Assembly (NCBI GenBank): GCA_000697335.1
Contig: JNEM01010395.1
Coordinates: forward strand, 1-18,014
Source of the DNA: Conidiobolus incongruus B7586
Lineage: Eukaryota; Entomophthoromycota; Entomophthoromycetes; Entomophthorales; Conidiobolaceae
Direction of reading: 5' to 3'
DNA: 18,014 bases
The translations under genes and the position numbers were made by a program. The notes beneath the pieces were generated by a model. The model saw only the letters and a list, made by a program, of their open reading frames with translations. It was not told where the DNA came from and searched no databases. Below are positions 8,861 to 17,806 of this stretch, piece by piece (positions within the stretch are counted from its first letter, which is position 1; every line of letters begins with the position of its first letter).

Positions 8861-9730
8861 ATGAGTCTCTCTATGACTGATGTCATGATTGTAGCCCAAT
8901 ATCTAAGATGGATTGAAGTGGGATTTCATTGTTTTCTCCTAATGTTGGACTTTTATATATTGATTATAACATTAAGGACGAAGATGACAAACAATATCGA
9001 GTGGCAGTTTACAAAAATCGCAGTGACACTAGATGTTGTATATGCAGGATCCGTTGTTATTATATATCCTATTTTGATGGCTTATTCAAAATCTGTGGTG
9101 TTTTGTCAAGTAGCTGGTGTTATAAAACCGTCATTATTTGCTATTTGCTTAGTAGCAATATTAATTTTAATGGTAATAAGATTTTTAAGATACTGTTTAA
9201 AAATTATTGTAAAAGACTGGATATGGTACTTTGCTTTTATATTTTTAATCTTACTTGATTTGGCTATTTGTATATATTTTGGGGCGCTCAAAAAGATGAA
9301 ACCTACGATATTGGGGTATTGCTTTATCAATCCACTTGAAGACGAAACATCAAGATACATGTGCTTATTTATATTATTACTTGCATCTGTTGCAGCAATA
9401 ATCATCATAGTGAATTATACACTATTATGCAGATTGGGACTTCAAATGGGGACTTATATCAGTAGTGAAAATATTCCAATTGATAAAAATTCAATTATAG
9501 AAAAGTCTGCAAGAATTGTTGTTGCAAAATCTTTGAGTATAGGGATAACCTATTCGATTATTATATTCCCCAAAATGGTATCTATCTCATATCTTGTATT
9601 TGCACAAAAATCCCTTAGTCCTCTATTTGACTTGATAGCTGATTTTTTATTAAGTTTTAATACTATTCCAAATTTATTGACGACTGTACTATTGAATAGT
9701 GTAGTTCGAAAGCAATTGTTGCATTTTTAA
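8861..9730 (+). CDS. Seven-transmembrane receptor 3 (rhodopsin-like GPCR family)
   Basis: A 289-residue intronless receptor, the close tandem paralogue of the gene at 6036. It shares the hydrophobic profile, the C82-C154 pair, LGYCFINPLED in the outer loop, RFLRYCLK after TM3, IFPK in TM6 and IPNLLTTVLLN in TM7. Identity with receptor 2 is highest in the inner faces (KSARIVVAKSL, RLGLQMG, YCLKIIVK) and lowest at the N-terminus, TM2, the outer half of TM5 and the tail. This is the pattern of two receptors keeping the same signalling surface while their outer parts drift. A 54-bp stretch at 9604-9657 is nearly identical in DNA to 6779-6832, including silent sites. AATAAA lies at 9807. No break or odd codon use is seen. 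The gene is probably transcribed alone from its own TATA box. Function beyond a receptor-like membrane protein is inferred. Confidence 0.88.
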   Translation: MSLSMTDVMIVAQYLRWIEVGFHCFLLMLDFYILIITLRTKMTNNIEWQFTKIAVTLDVVYAGSVVIIYPILMAYSKSVVFCQVAGVIKPSLFAICLVAILILMVIRFLRYCLKIIVKDWIWYFAFIFLILLDLAICIYFGALKKMKPTILGYCFINPLEDETSRYMCLFILLLASVAAIIIIVNYTLLCRLGLQMGTYISSENIPIDKNSIIEKSARIVVAKSLSIGITYSIIIFPKMVSISYLVFAQKSLSPLFDLIADFLLSFNTIPNLLTTVLLNSVVRKQLLHF

Positions 9731-10340
9731 TAATGTATATTTATTAAAATATAAACTTTAATTTGATTTGAGATTAATAAGTATTTATATTCATTATATT
9801 GTATGTAATAAAATTTTATATATATTGTAGCTTCTGTAATTATCACGAATATAACTATAAATTATCATAGAGTAACTTATATTAGTAATTTCATAATGAT
9901 TCTTTACAATACTCTATGCTGTATAATTTTAATGCTATGATTTTTTTTAGATTTTAATTAATATTTGGATATTCTATTAAATTACTTTTTATTATAATGA
10001 AGAAACAAATTAATAATAATATTTCTATCAATAAAGGTTGGATTCTCTTAATTGCATTATAATAGATTTATTTGATATATTTCAGTTCGCTAATTTATTA
10101 CTTAAATATCTTAAAAACTATTCATTATACATTATTTTGATCTAACAGAAACTGACTAACTTGTAACTATCACATTTGCTAGTAAAATTTTAAATTGTAA
10201 TGTTTTTCCAATAATTAATTATATTCTTAATATATTTAATATGTTTTTCATTTATAATCTTTGTAAAATTAAAATAAGTTTTTATATAAAGAATTGTTTC
10301 CGGATATACTATAAATGAATTATCAATTGAAAAGTGAAAA
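9731..10340. other. Spacer after the receptor cluster
   Basis: This stretch includes the probable 3' untranslated region of receptor 3, with AATAAA at 9807-9812. I see no reading frame, RNA gene or repeat beyond AT-rich background. A few CG dinucleotides are still present (for example near 10303 and 10340), unlike the next block. Confidence 0.45.
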
Positions 10341-11759
10341 CGGTCAAATCAATTTGAATCAATGATTTAATATATTATGCAAATTACAAGTGTCATTAAT
10401 TAGGTTCAATATTAATTAAATTTTATAATTGCTCTCAAAAGTATCTTTATAGAATTGGAAAATAAGAAATGAAATTTTTTAATTTCAGTTTTTTCAAATA
10501 TATCAAAAGCTTTTGGTCTCTGAATATATATATATAATAAATAGAAAAATTAAAGATTAAAATAATATTTGAATAAATATATATTTATTTATTTATTATT
10601 TTTTTTGTTTTGAAAATTTAATATTAAATTTGTACATAGTTAAAAAAAGATATATTACCAGAAGTTTTAATTTTAGAATTATTAATACTTAACTACAAAC
10701 TCTCTAAAATCCTTCAAAATTTTCAAGTAACTTATAATATTGATATTTTACCTATAATTAAAATTACTGATAAATTTGGGATTTAAAAACTAAAGACAAA
10801 TTATCTAATATTTATTAAAATCTTATAAGTTAAATTTTATCATTATTTTTTAAACTATTATAAATATAAAAAACTATATTAAGAATGATTTTTTACTAAA
10901 AAAAGAAAGTTAATAAGCTAATTTAATATTAATTATATAAATATATTATATATAATTAAGTTTAAACTTAGTTTAATTAAAGAAAATATTAAAAAGATAT
11001 TTATAATTTAACCAAAGCTTAAAAAATAGATGAAAATATTTATAATTATAAAAACCTTATCAAAATATAATTAAAAACATAAGGTTTTATATTTTATTAT
11101 TATTAATGAATATTAGATATTTATATATTCCTTTATTTAAATATAAGATATTAAGTTATATTAAAGCAAGCCTTTTTATGAATTGAAATAAAAAAGCTTT
11201 CTATTAATAAAAAAAATTAATTATGATATGAATTATAGTTTTATAAGTATTTCTTACTTATTTCATAAAAATTAAAAAATTATAATAGTAATTTAATTAA
11301 TTTTGAAATAATATTATTTTTAATTGATATTTTTTATTTAAATTAAGTATATTTATCAATTTTTTCTATAATTAAATATAATAAAAAATAGCTGTAAATC
11401 TTTTTCTTATTAAAAGCAACTGGTAAAAGTTATTATATAAGGTATATTTGCTAGATTAGAGCTTATACAATTATATTTGCTGTTTAAAATGAAAAATAAG
11501 CTTATTAGAAAGCAAATTCAAAAGGTTAAATTTACTATGGTTATAAAATATCAAATTTCAGTCTTAAATATAAAGGGTTGTTCTTTAGATATTAGGAATT
11601 TGTTAAAGATATAGTAAAGAGCTCTAATAATAAAGAAAAGTATTATTTGTATATTATATATTCATTATATTATAATATATATTAAAAATTTTTACAAAAA
11701 ATTTGAAAAGAGTGCCAAAATTTAATTTGCAACCCTATACTTCAAATAATGTCAAAAAA
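10341..11759. other. CpG-free AT-rich block, probable old decayed repeat
   Basis: Between the CG at about 10339-10340 and the one at 11760 I found no CG dinucleotide in 1.4 kb. Stops are dense in all frames, mostly TAA and TAG. A frame of about 40 codons starts with ATG at 11489 (MKNKLIRKQIQKV) and is the longest protein-like piece. It is lysine-rich and I do not recognise it. A segment at 10682-10720 resembles 17962-17998, differing mainly by C/T. The texture is that of the transposon block at 14156-18014, so a heavily mutated transposon is the likeliest content, family unknown. Confidence 0.45.
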
Positions 11760-13319
11760 CGATATTATAATAAATAAAGAAATACCTTTGTTAGAACAAA
11801 CAATTTGAATTTAAAGGAATTAAGCTGAGTCTTGAGATGAAGATAATATGAAATAAATATACCCAGATATTAAACTCCACTTTTTTGAATTTGATTTGGA
11901 ATAATTATGAATAAAAAATTGGATTATATTTTGGATTAGATAATACATACCATTTAAGTACTCCATCATATAATAATTTATAAAATATCTACCTGACAAA
12001 TATATTGATAGATAACCTGTATTTAACAAGTTGGATTTTAATATTCAAAAAATATCTATAATGATTAAGTGTTAGATTATAATAATATTTATATACACAT
12101 TTGATTCTATTACTATAATTTACTAAAAATGATAAAAAATTGCATAATATTTATAAAAACTATCATAATGAGGCCTCTAATTTGTTAATACTCTTTAATA
12201 ATAATTATAGAATATATTTCAATTAAAACATATTTAAAATATCTTATATTCCAATACAATTTTTATCAAAATTTATTCAATTTTTGAATAGATTTAAAAA
12301 AAATACAATAATTAATTTAATTAAAACCTTATTACTTCTGAATACATATGATTAAACCACAATATTATTTATAAGATTTATATCCACAAACTTGCATTTA
12401 AATCTTCAGTTTGATTTGGTAGTTTTGATATTTTAATAACCATTTCATGTTAATTTTCAATTAAATGGGCGCATCTTTAAACTTCAAGGAAATGATGCTA
12501 AGCTTGAAATTGTGTTTTAGACACTGCGTCTAGGTCTATTCTTTACTCTTTCCAACTGTAAATTTATATTGATTAACTTCTATTTCAACTTTATTTTGAT
12601 AAAATCAATTTATTATTTATTTTCACAAAATTTAATAAGTTGGCAACATGTTCATAATATTCAGATTGAAGTAGGAATTATATACATATTAAAATAAGAC
12701 TTTTAGATCTATTTCGAATTTTAAGTAATTTTCATTTCCATGATATAGATTAGCCATAAAATCACTCTGTAAAATGTTAAGTTGATCAAAATTAATGATA
12801 GTTTAATCGCTTTTACTCAAACTATAATATGGATATACCTTGGAAGATTATAAGAATAAATAAAAGTTTAGTTTACCATAAATCGAAATATTTAATTATA
12901 CTTTTTATCCATTCATCAGTATAAATTTATATCTTTTTTATTTTTCGAATATGATATCACTCTAAGTCATCAAACATTCGATATAGATATTTTTCTAAAT
13001 ATCAATATTGATTGAAACATAATCTGAAATAATTATTAAATATTTTTATTGATAGCAAAGCGATATTAAATATTGTTAATTTTTAATATAGATGAAGAGA
13101 TTATATTCTAACGGCTGCCTTACCAAAATTTGTTTTTTTAAATCTATCACACCGCCAATAATATTTGTTTTTTTAAATCTAGTCCCTACAAATTAATAAT
13201 TAAACTGGTGTATTTTTATAAAAATCATAAATTGAAATTAATTACTCTTAATTGCATTTTATGTATTTATTGTATTAATAACAACTAATGCTTCTCCCTT
13301 TAAAATACAATTCGAGTTT
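11760..13319. other. Spacer without a supported gene
   Basis: A minus-strand frame at 11820-12029 is open for 69 codons but starts at a TTG. It is rich in Ile, Tyr and Ser, ending ISGYIYFILSSSQDSA. It borders the CpG-free block and could be a relic fragment, but I cannot place it in a family. The stretch 12460-12560 is a little less AT-rich (GCATCTTTAAACTTC, ACACTGCGTCTAGG) with no open frame. A 19-bp direct duplication at 13128-13181 is listed separately. Confidence 0.45.
13128..13181 (+). repeat. Two direct copies of a 19-bp unit
   Basis: ATTTGTTTTTTTAAATCTA occurs at 13128-13146 and again, identical, at 13163-13181, a 35-base period. The bases between (TCACACCGCC) are unusually C-rich for this region. 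Perfect identity suggests a recent local duplication, perhaps left by an excised element. Confidence 0.6.
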
Positions 13320-13340
13320 ATCCATTCACAATTTTCAAAG

Positions 13341-13562
13341 TCAAAATAGCCAATATCCATTGGTTTTGTCAACTGTAACGAGATTAGCTAAGGGTATCAA
13401 TGCCAGCTCTAATATTTCGTCATGATGGTCGGAGATATAAGTGACTATGTGATCTACAACTCTAGGGGCCATGAGGACCAGTTGGGTCGCAATGGCCATC
13501 CGATTGGGTTCATCATATGGGATTAACTGTAAATTGGGGAGATTAGAACGAATGAGAGACAT
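13341..13562 (-). CDS. Short hypothetical protein or gene fragment, weakly F-box-like
   Basis: A 73-codon frame with a proper ATG at 13562, in the most GC-rich stretch of the window. Its codon choice and mixed composition look like genuine coding sequence. The peptide has a proline-rich start (MSLIRSNLPNLQLIPYDEP), then a helical part around residues 33-62. There PRVVDHIVTYISDHHDEILELALIP faintly recalls the Leu-Pro, Ile, Tyr-Leu, Leu-Ala-Leu pattern that opens an F-box; this is a weak resemblance only. It ends soon after at VDKTNGYWLF, so it is a small protein, a truncated gene or a first exon. Two acceptor-like sites lie inside it on the minus strand: CTAATCTCCCCAATTTACAG near 13526 and GCTAATCTCGTTACAG near 13376. 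The second would lead into an open frame that runs on to about 13278. A TATA-like site lies at 13806-13815. Confidence 0.4.
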   Translation of the reverse strand: MSLIRSNLPNLQLIPYDEPNRMAIATQLVLMAPRVVDHIVTYISDHHDEILELALIPLANLVTVDKTNGYWLF

Positions 13563-13805
13563 ATTATAAAATTATGTAATAGTGAGTAAAGATAAATAAG
13601 TAAAGAAATTGTAGCAGAATAGATTTTATTATTCAGATAAGTAAGTAATATGGTATAACTAGTGATAAGTTGGTAGGTGATTTAAGTAACACCAAGGCAG
13701 AGGTGTTACGCTTGGAAGTGTCAGATATGGGAGAAGATAGTTGGTAATAGAGTTGTGAATTTTGAATATGAACCAAAATCAAGCTTCCATGATAGAAGCT
13801 ACTGG

Positions 13806-13815
13806 TATATTTAAA
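13806..13815 (-). promoter_or_regulatory. Possible TATA box for the minus-strand gene at 13562
   Basis: The minus strand reads TTTAAATATA here, about 245 bases before the ATG. The leader between would be pyrimidine-rich. Just upstream, at 13835-13920, is the most GC-rich segment in the window, which could be an upstream control region. Assignment is tentative because TATA-like strings are common. Confidence 0.3.
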
Positions 13816-13837
13816 GGTATTTTAAGAGTTTGCAGGG

Positions 13838-13939
13838 ATGTGGCTGTGCAATGTGTGTCCTTGTGATGATTCACGGGACTGGTTCCTTAATCTTGTTTAT
13901 CCGAAGGAACAGGATGCGACATCAACAAAAATCACATGA
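13838..13939 (+). other. GC-rich segment with a 33-codon plus-strand frame
   Basis: ATG to TGA encodes a short peptide starting MWLCNVCPCDDSRDWF and ending ATSTKIT, with three Cys and two Trp, an unusual make-up for random AT-rich DNA. A TTTGCAG, which could be a splice acceptor, sits directly before it, and GTAAGTA, a good donor, lies near 13640 on the same strand. No convincing upstream exon can be read, so this may be the end of a spliced or decayed gene or the promoter of the opposite-strand gene. Confidence 0.2.
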
Positions 13940-14155
13940 ATATACTAATTTAAAATTCTCAAATGTTGTATCAATTCCTAATTTAATGTGTATTATGTAA
14001 AATTAATGAAAGATTAGACTCGCCTAATCAAAAACATAAGAAAATTTTATTAAATTTTTGAATTTGAATTGAAAAAATATTAGTTTTATGGTTTGTTTTG
14101 TTTGTATATTATTAATATTTTTCAGATTTTAAATTTCAAGTTGAATAATTAGCGA

Positions 14156-14691
14156 ATTATATATTATAAATAAATTACCAAATTTTGAATATTAAGAATA
14201 AAATCTTTAAATAGTAATATATATTTATTAAATTAATTCTTAGGTTTGAATATTGAAATTTATATTTTTATTTCTTGGAGTAAGTTTAAATGTTATAATA
14301 ATTATTATTGAAAAAATATAATAACTAAAACTTATAATAATAATAAAGAGGAGATTGTTTTCATTATATAAATTATATAATTTTTTCTAAATTAAACTTA
14401 ATTATATTGTCACTTATATTGAAATATTATAAAATCATAGTTTACAAATCAATATTTTTTATAATATAATATTAATATATTATATATCTATAATTATAAA
14501 TAATATTATCATTAATTATTAATTATTAATTATTGATTAAATAACATTTTATTCTGAGAATTATCAATTATAGTAAATTAGTTTAATAAATAGCAAATTT
14601 TTAATTTTTGATATTTATTAATATATTATAAGTTATGAAAAATATATTATATATAACTATATAGAATATGTAATATTCTTATATATATATA
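14156..14691. other. AT-rich, CpG-free flank of the transposon block
   Basis: No gene. It is TAA-rich in all frames, with short tandem runs such as ATTAATTATT near 14512-14535 and an AT microsatellite at about 14681-14694 next to the end of element A. The lack of CG starts here and continues to the end of the window. Confidence 0.5.
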
Positions 14692-14693
14692 TA

Positions 14694-14906
14694 TACTAAC
14701 CTGCAAAAGTGAGTCATAAAATTAAAATTACTTAAATATTTACCTATATCTTAAATCTTTCTTAATTAAATAAATTTAAATTAAAATATATAATTTACCT
14801 ATATTAATTAATTATAACTAACTATATTTGATTATATTTTATTAGCTATTGGTTAATATATCAAAACCTAAAATTTAACCAAGATGAGTTATAAATTTGT
14901 GGGTTT
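14694..14906 (+). repeat. Left terminal inverted repeat of element A (IR/DR)
   Basis: The outer repeat at 14694-14722 contains GCAAAAGTGAGTCATAAAAT, and the inner repeat at 14881-14906 contains GATGAGTTATAAATTTG. The cores start at 14711 and 14886. These are the expected transposase binding sites. Confidence 0.8.
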
Positions 14907-15020
14907 ATAAATTAAAAAGGTATAAATAACAAAACTTATATATATTTTTTTTTCTTTTGTTGTATTATATATATTATAAAATTATTAAGTTAATATTTTA
15001 AAATTAATATTATAATACTT

Positions 15021-16038
15021 AAATCTCTCTCTAAAAAAGTTTACTTACATATTAATCAACTTCATAATAAAAATAAATCAAATTATAAGATTGCTAGAAT
15101 TATTAGTGTTAGCTAATTTACTATAACTAAGGTTATTAAGAACAATGCTAAAAAAACACTTAAATTAAAACTTAAGTGTGTTAAAATTATAAATAAATAT
15201 GATAAAAAGTATATTTGTAGATTAGTTAATAAAGGTAAATATAATATTATTATAGAAGTATAATAAGAATTACAAAACTATATAAGAATATTAGTTAGTA
15301 TTAATACTATTATATATATTTTATGTTAGAATAGATATTATTTACACTTTAAGAAAAAACACCCCTAATTAAAAAAGTCTTACTATAAAACTAAATGGGA
15401 GTTTAAATATCAACACTAAAGTTAAATTGAAATTAACTAGAGTAAAGTTATTTAGTTTAATGAAACAAAAATATATTTTAATAAATCTAATAAAAAAGTT
15501 AGATATTTTAAAAAAGATAAAAAATTACTTTATAACAATTATATTAATATAACCCAAAAATACAATAGTAGGTTAATTATAGTTTAAGGATATATATTAT
15601 CTTTAAGTATAAGGTATCTTTATAAAGTTAATAAGGGAATTAATACTAAAATCTATTAAAGTATTTTAAACAATAAATTAAAAAAACTATTAAGTGGTAT
15701 AAATTAAAGAAATCAAATATTATTTTCTAACAAGATAATACACCTTATTATACTATAAATTCTACTATTAAATAGCTTAAAAATAACAAAATAACAAAAT
15801 AACTATTATAAAATAACCTCTTTAATCTTTTAATTTTAACTTAATTAAATATCTTTAGAATCAACTAAAAAAATTAATTAAAGCTTTCCCCTTAGTAAAA
15901 AATTTAAATTAACTTTAAGAGTATATTTAAGAAGCTTAGAATAATATTAATTTTACTTAATATAAAAAGCTAGTTAACTCTATACTTTATAAACTTAAAG
16001 AAGTTAGAAAAGCAAAAGATAAATATACTAGATATTAA
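15021..16038 (+). pseudogene. Decayed Tc1-type transposase of element A
   Basis: The relic starts SLSKKVYLHINQLH and ends VRKAKDKYTRY, the usual Tc1 C-terminus. In order it shows an N-terminal paired-like helix-turn-helix (YKIARIISVS then FTITKVIK, 15070-15140), a second helix part (YICRLVNKGKY near 15210-15245), and the DDE nuclease. The first acidic motif reads FNETKIYF near 15460, where the family has SDET. The next, near 15735-15760, reads QDNTPYYT with its Asp kept. The third, near 15835-15850, reads NLIK where the family has NPIE. There are more than ten stops, mostly TAA for Gln and TAG for Trp. The frame is otherwise largely continuous, so substitutions rather than indels killed it. 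Length fits a transposase of about 340 residues. The original ATG is not identifiable. Confidence 0.85.
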
Positions 16039-16055
16039 TTTTTCTATCAACATTA

Positions 16056-16231
16056 AAACCTATAAATTTATAACTTACTTTAAGTATACTTTTAGTTTTA
16101 ATATATCAATTAATAATTAATTAAATTTAACTTTATATATTATATTATAAATAAAAAATATATATTAATTACATAGTTTAATTTAAGTTTATTTAAATTA
16201 AAATTGATTAAGATATTATTAGAAATATATA
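16056..16231 (-). repeat. Right terminal repeat of element A, inner part
   Basis: The inner direct repeat, read on the minus strand, is TAAAGTAAGTTATAAATTT (16056-16082). The arm then runs to the TA at 16230-16231, where element B is inserted. The outer part continues at 17807-17843. Confidence 0.75.
16230..16231. repeat. TA target site, left copy, of element B
   Basis: TA immediately before B's left end, matched by TA at 17805-17806 after its right end. A TA duplication is the hallmark of Tc1/mariner insertion. Confidence 0.75.
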
Positions 16232-16446
16232 CACTAATTTACAAAAGTAAGTTATAAAATCAAAAACACTTATATTTTTATTAATAACTTAATTAATATT
16301 TAATAAAATAAATCTAAATTAAATAATTAAAATCTATTATATTTATTCATTATATATATCATTAAATAATAATATTTAGCTATTAATTGACTAAAATATA
16401 AACTATTAAATTTTACCTAGGGTGAGTTATAAATTTGTAGGTTTTT
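16232..16446 (+). repeat. Left terminal inverted repeat of element B (IR/DR)
   Basis: The outer repeat at 16232-16260 contains ACAAAAGTAAGTTATAAAAT. The inner repeat at 16417-16446 contains CTAGGGTGAGTTATAAATTT. Core starts are 16249 and 16424. This arm lies beside the 3' end of the transposase relic. Confidence 0.8.
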
Positions 16447-16460
16447 GGTGATAAAAAAAA

Positions 16461-17472
16461 TTAAAACATAGTGTATCTACCTTTAACTTTTCTAACTTCT
16501 TTAAGTTTGTAGGGTATAGAATCAACTAACTTCTTATACTAAAAAAGGTTAATCTTATTCTATACTTCTTAAATATATTTTTAAAGTTAATTTAAAACTT
16601 TAGCTGGGGGGAAAGCTTTAATAACTTTTTTTAATTAATCCTAAAGGTGTTTAATTAAATTAAAGTTAATAAATTAAAGAAGCTATTTTATAACTGTTAT
16701 CTTGTTATTTTTAAGCTATTTGGTAATAAAAGCTATAGTATAACAAAAAGTATTATCTTACTAGAAAATAATATTAGATTTATTTAACCTATATTATTCA
16801 ATTGTTTTTTTTAATTCATTGTTTAGAATACTTTAATATATTTTAGTATTAATTCCCCTATTAACTTTACAAAAATACCTTACACCTAAAAATAACATAT
16901 ATCCCCAAATAATAATTGACCCACTATTATACTTTTGGGTAAAATTAATATGATAGTCATAAAGTAATTCTTTATCTTTTCTGAAGTATTTAGTTTTTTT
17001 TATTAAATCTACTAAAGTATATTTTTGTTTCATTAGACTAAATAACCTTACTCTAATTAGTTTTAATTTAATATTAGTGGTGACATTTAAACTCCTACCT
17101 AGTTTTATAATAGGATTTCTTTAATTAGGGGTGTTTTTTCTTAAAGTATAAGTAATATCCATGTTAATATAAAGCACATATAATAATATCAGTGTTAACT
17201 AATATTCTTGTATAGTTTTATAGTTCCTGTTATATTTCTACAACAGTACTATATTTGCCTATATTAACTAACTTATAAATATATTTCTTATCATATTTAT
17301 CTATAATTTTAACACACTTAAGTTTAAGTTTAAATATTTTTTTATTGTTATTCTTAACAACTTTAACTATAGTAAACTAGCTAACACTAGTAATTCTAGT
17401 AATATCATGAGTTAATTTACCTTCTTTATAAAGTTGATTAATACACAAGTAGATTTTTTTAGAGAGGGATTT
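16461..17472 (-). pseudogene. Decayed Tc1-type transposase of element B
   Basis: Read from 17472 down, it begins KSLSKKIYLCINQLYKEGK and ends VRKVKGRYTMF at a TAA (16461-16463). The order of parts is as in copy A: helix-turn-helix (ITRITSVS then FTIVKVVK), YIYKLVNIGKYSTVV, SNETKIYF for the first acidic motif (family SDET), DNTFCYT for the second, NLIK for the third (family NPIE), then KAFPPAK. The best-kept piece is an open frame at 16833-17033 that includes NSGSIIIWGYM, the family's GGSxxVWG region. A small indel separates this piece from the SNETK motif. Trp, Cys and Gly codons that are lost in copy A survive here (for example WG and SGS), so B is the less eroded copy, as its later arrival predicts. 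Confidence 0.85.
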
Positions 17473-17587
17473 AAGTATAACAATACTAATAAAAAAAATT
17501 TAGTATATCTGTAAAATATAATATAAAATAATAACAAAGAGAGAAAAAAGATATGGTTATATATTGTTAAATATATCCCCTTATCTC

Positions 17588-17804
17588 AAAAACCTGCAAA
17601 TTTATAACTCACCTTAGTTAAATATTAAGGGTTAATATTTTTGCTAATAGTTTACTATATATATCTAAATATATTTATTTATTATTAAATAATATACCTT
17701 AATTATATATTATAATTTTAAGTAATCTAATATATACAATTGTTTTAATTATTAATTAATATATATATATATTTGATTTTATAACTTACTTTTGTGGGTT
17801 AATG
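17588..17804 (-). repeat. Right terminal inverted repeat of element B (IR/DR)
   Basis: On the minus strand the inner repeat at 17588-17617 reads CTAAGGTGAGTTATAAATTT, and the outer repeat at 17774-17804 contains CCACAAAAGTAAGTTATAAA. The core starts at 17610 and 17787. This arm lies upstream of the transposase and would contain its promoter. Confidence 0.8.
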
Positions 17805-17806
17805 TA
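17805..17806. repeat. TA target site, right copy, of element B
   Basis: The partner of the TA at 16230-16231. Removing 16232-17806 restores element A. Confidence 0.75.

Larger units (their letters stand above)
16232..17804 (-). mobile_element. Tc1/mariner-type transposon B, nested in element A
   Basis: This second copy of the same family is 1573 bp, flanked by TA. Its ends read inward are CACTAATTTACAAAAG (left) and CATTAACCCACAAAAG (right), both followed by TAAGTTATAAAATCAAA. Element A instead has ATAAAATTAAAA at both of its ends, which confirms which ends belong together. Repeat-core spacing is 175 bases in the left arm and 177 in the right. The transposase relic is on the minus strand, opposite to A's. 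B must be the younger insertion, since it splits A. It is also dead. Confidence 0.85.

Noticed and set aside
11820-12029. Minus-strand frame of 69 codons next to a CpG-free block
   Set aside because: It starts at TTG and belongs to no family I can name. It is kept only as a possible relic fragment in the spacer description.
14681-14694. AT microsatellites (also near 8620-8636 and 17757-17772) as functional sites
   Set aside because: Simple AT runs are expected at this base composition and show no further structure.
16833-17033. Treating the 66-codon minus-strand frame as a separate gene
   Set aside because: It is an internal piece of the decayed transposase of element B; its first residues are even in a different frame from the neighbouring SNETK motif.
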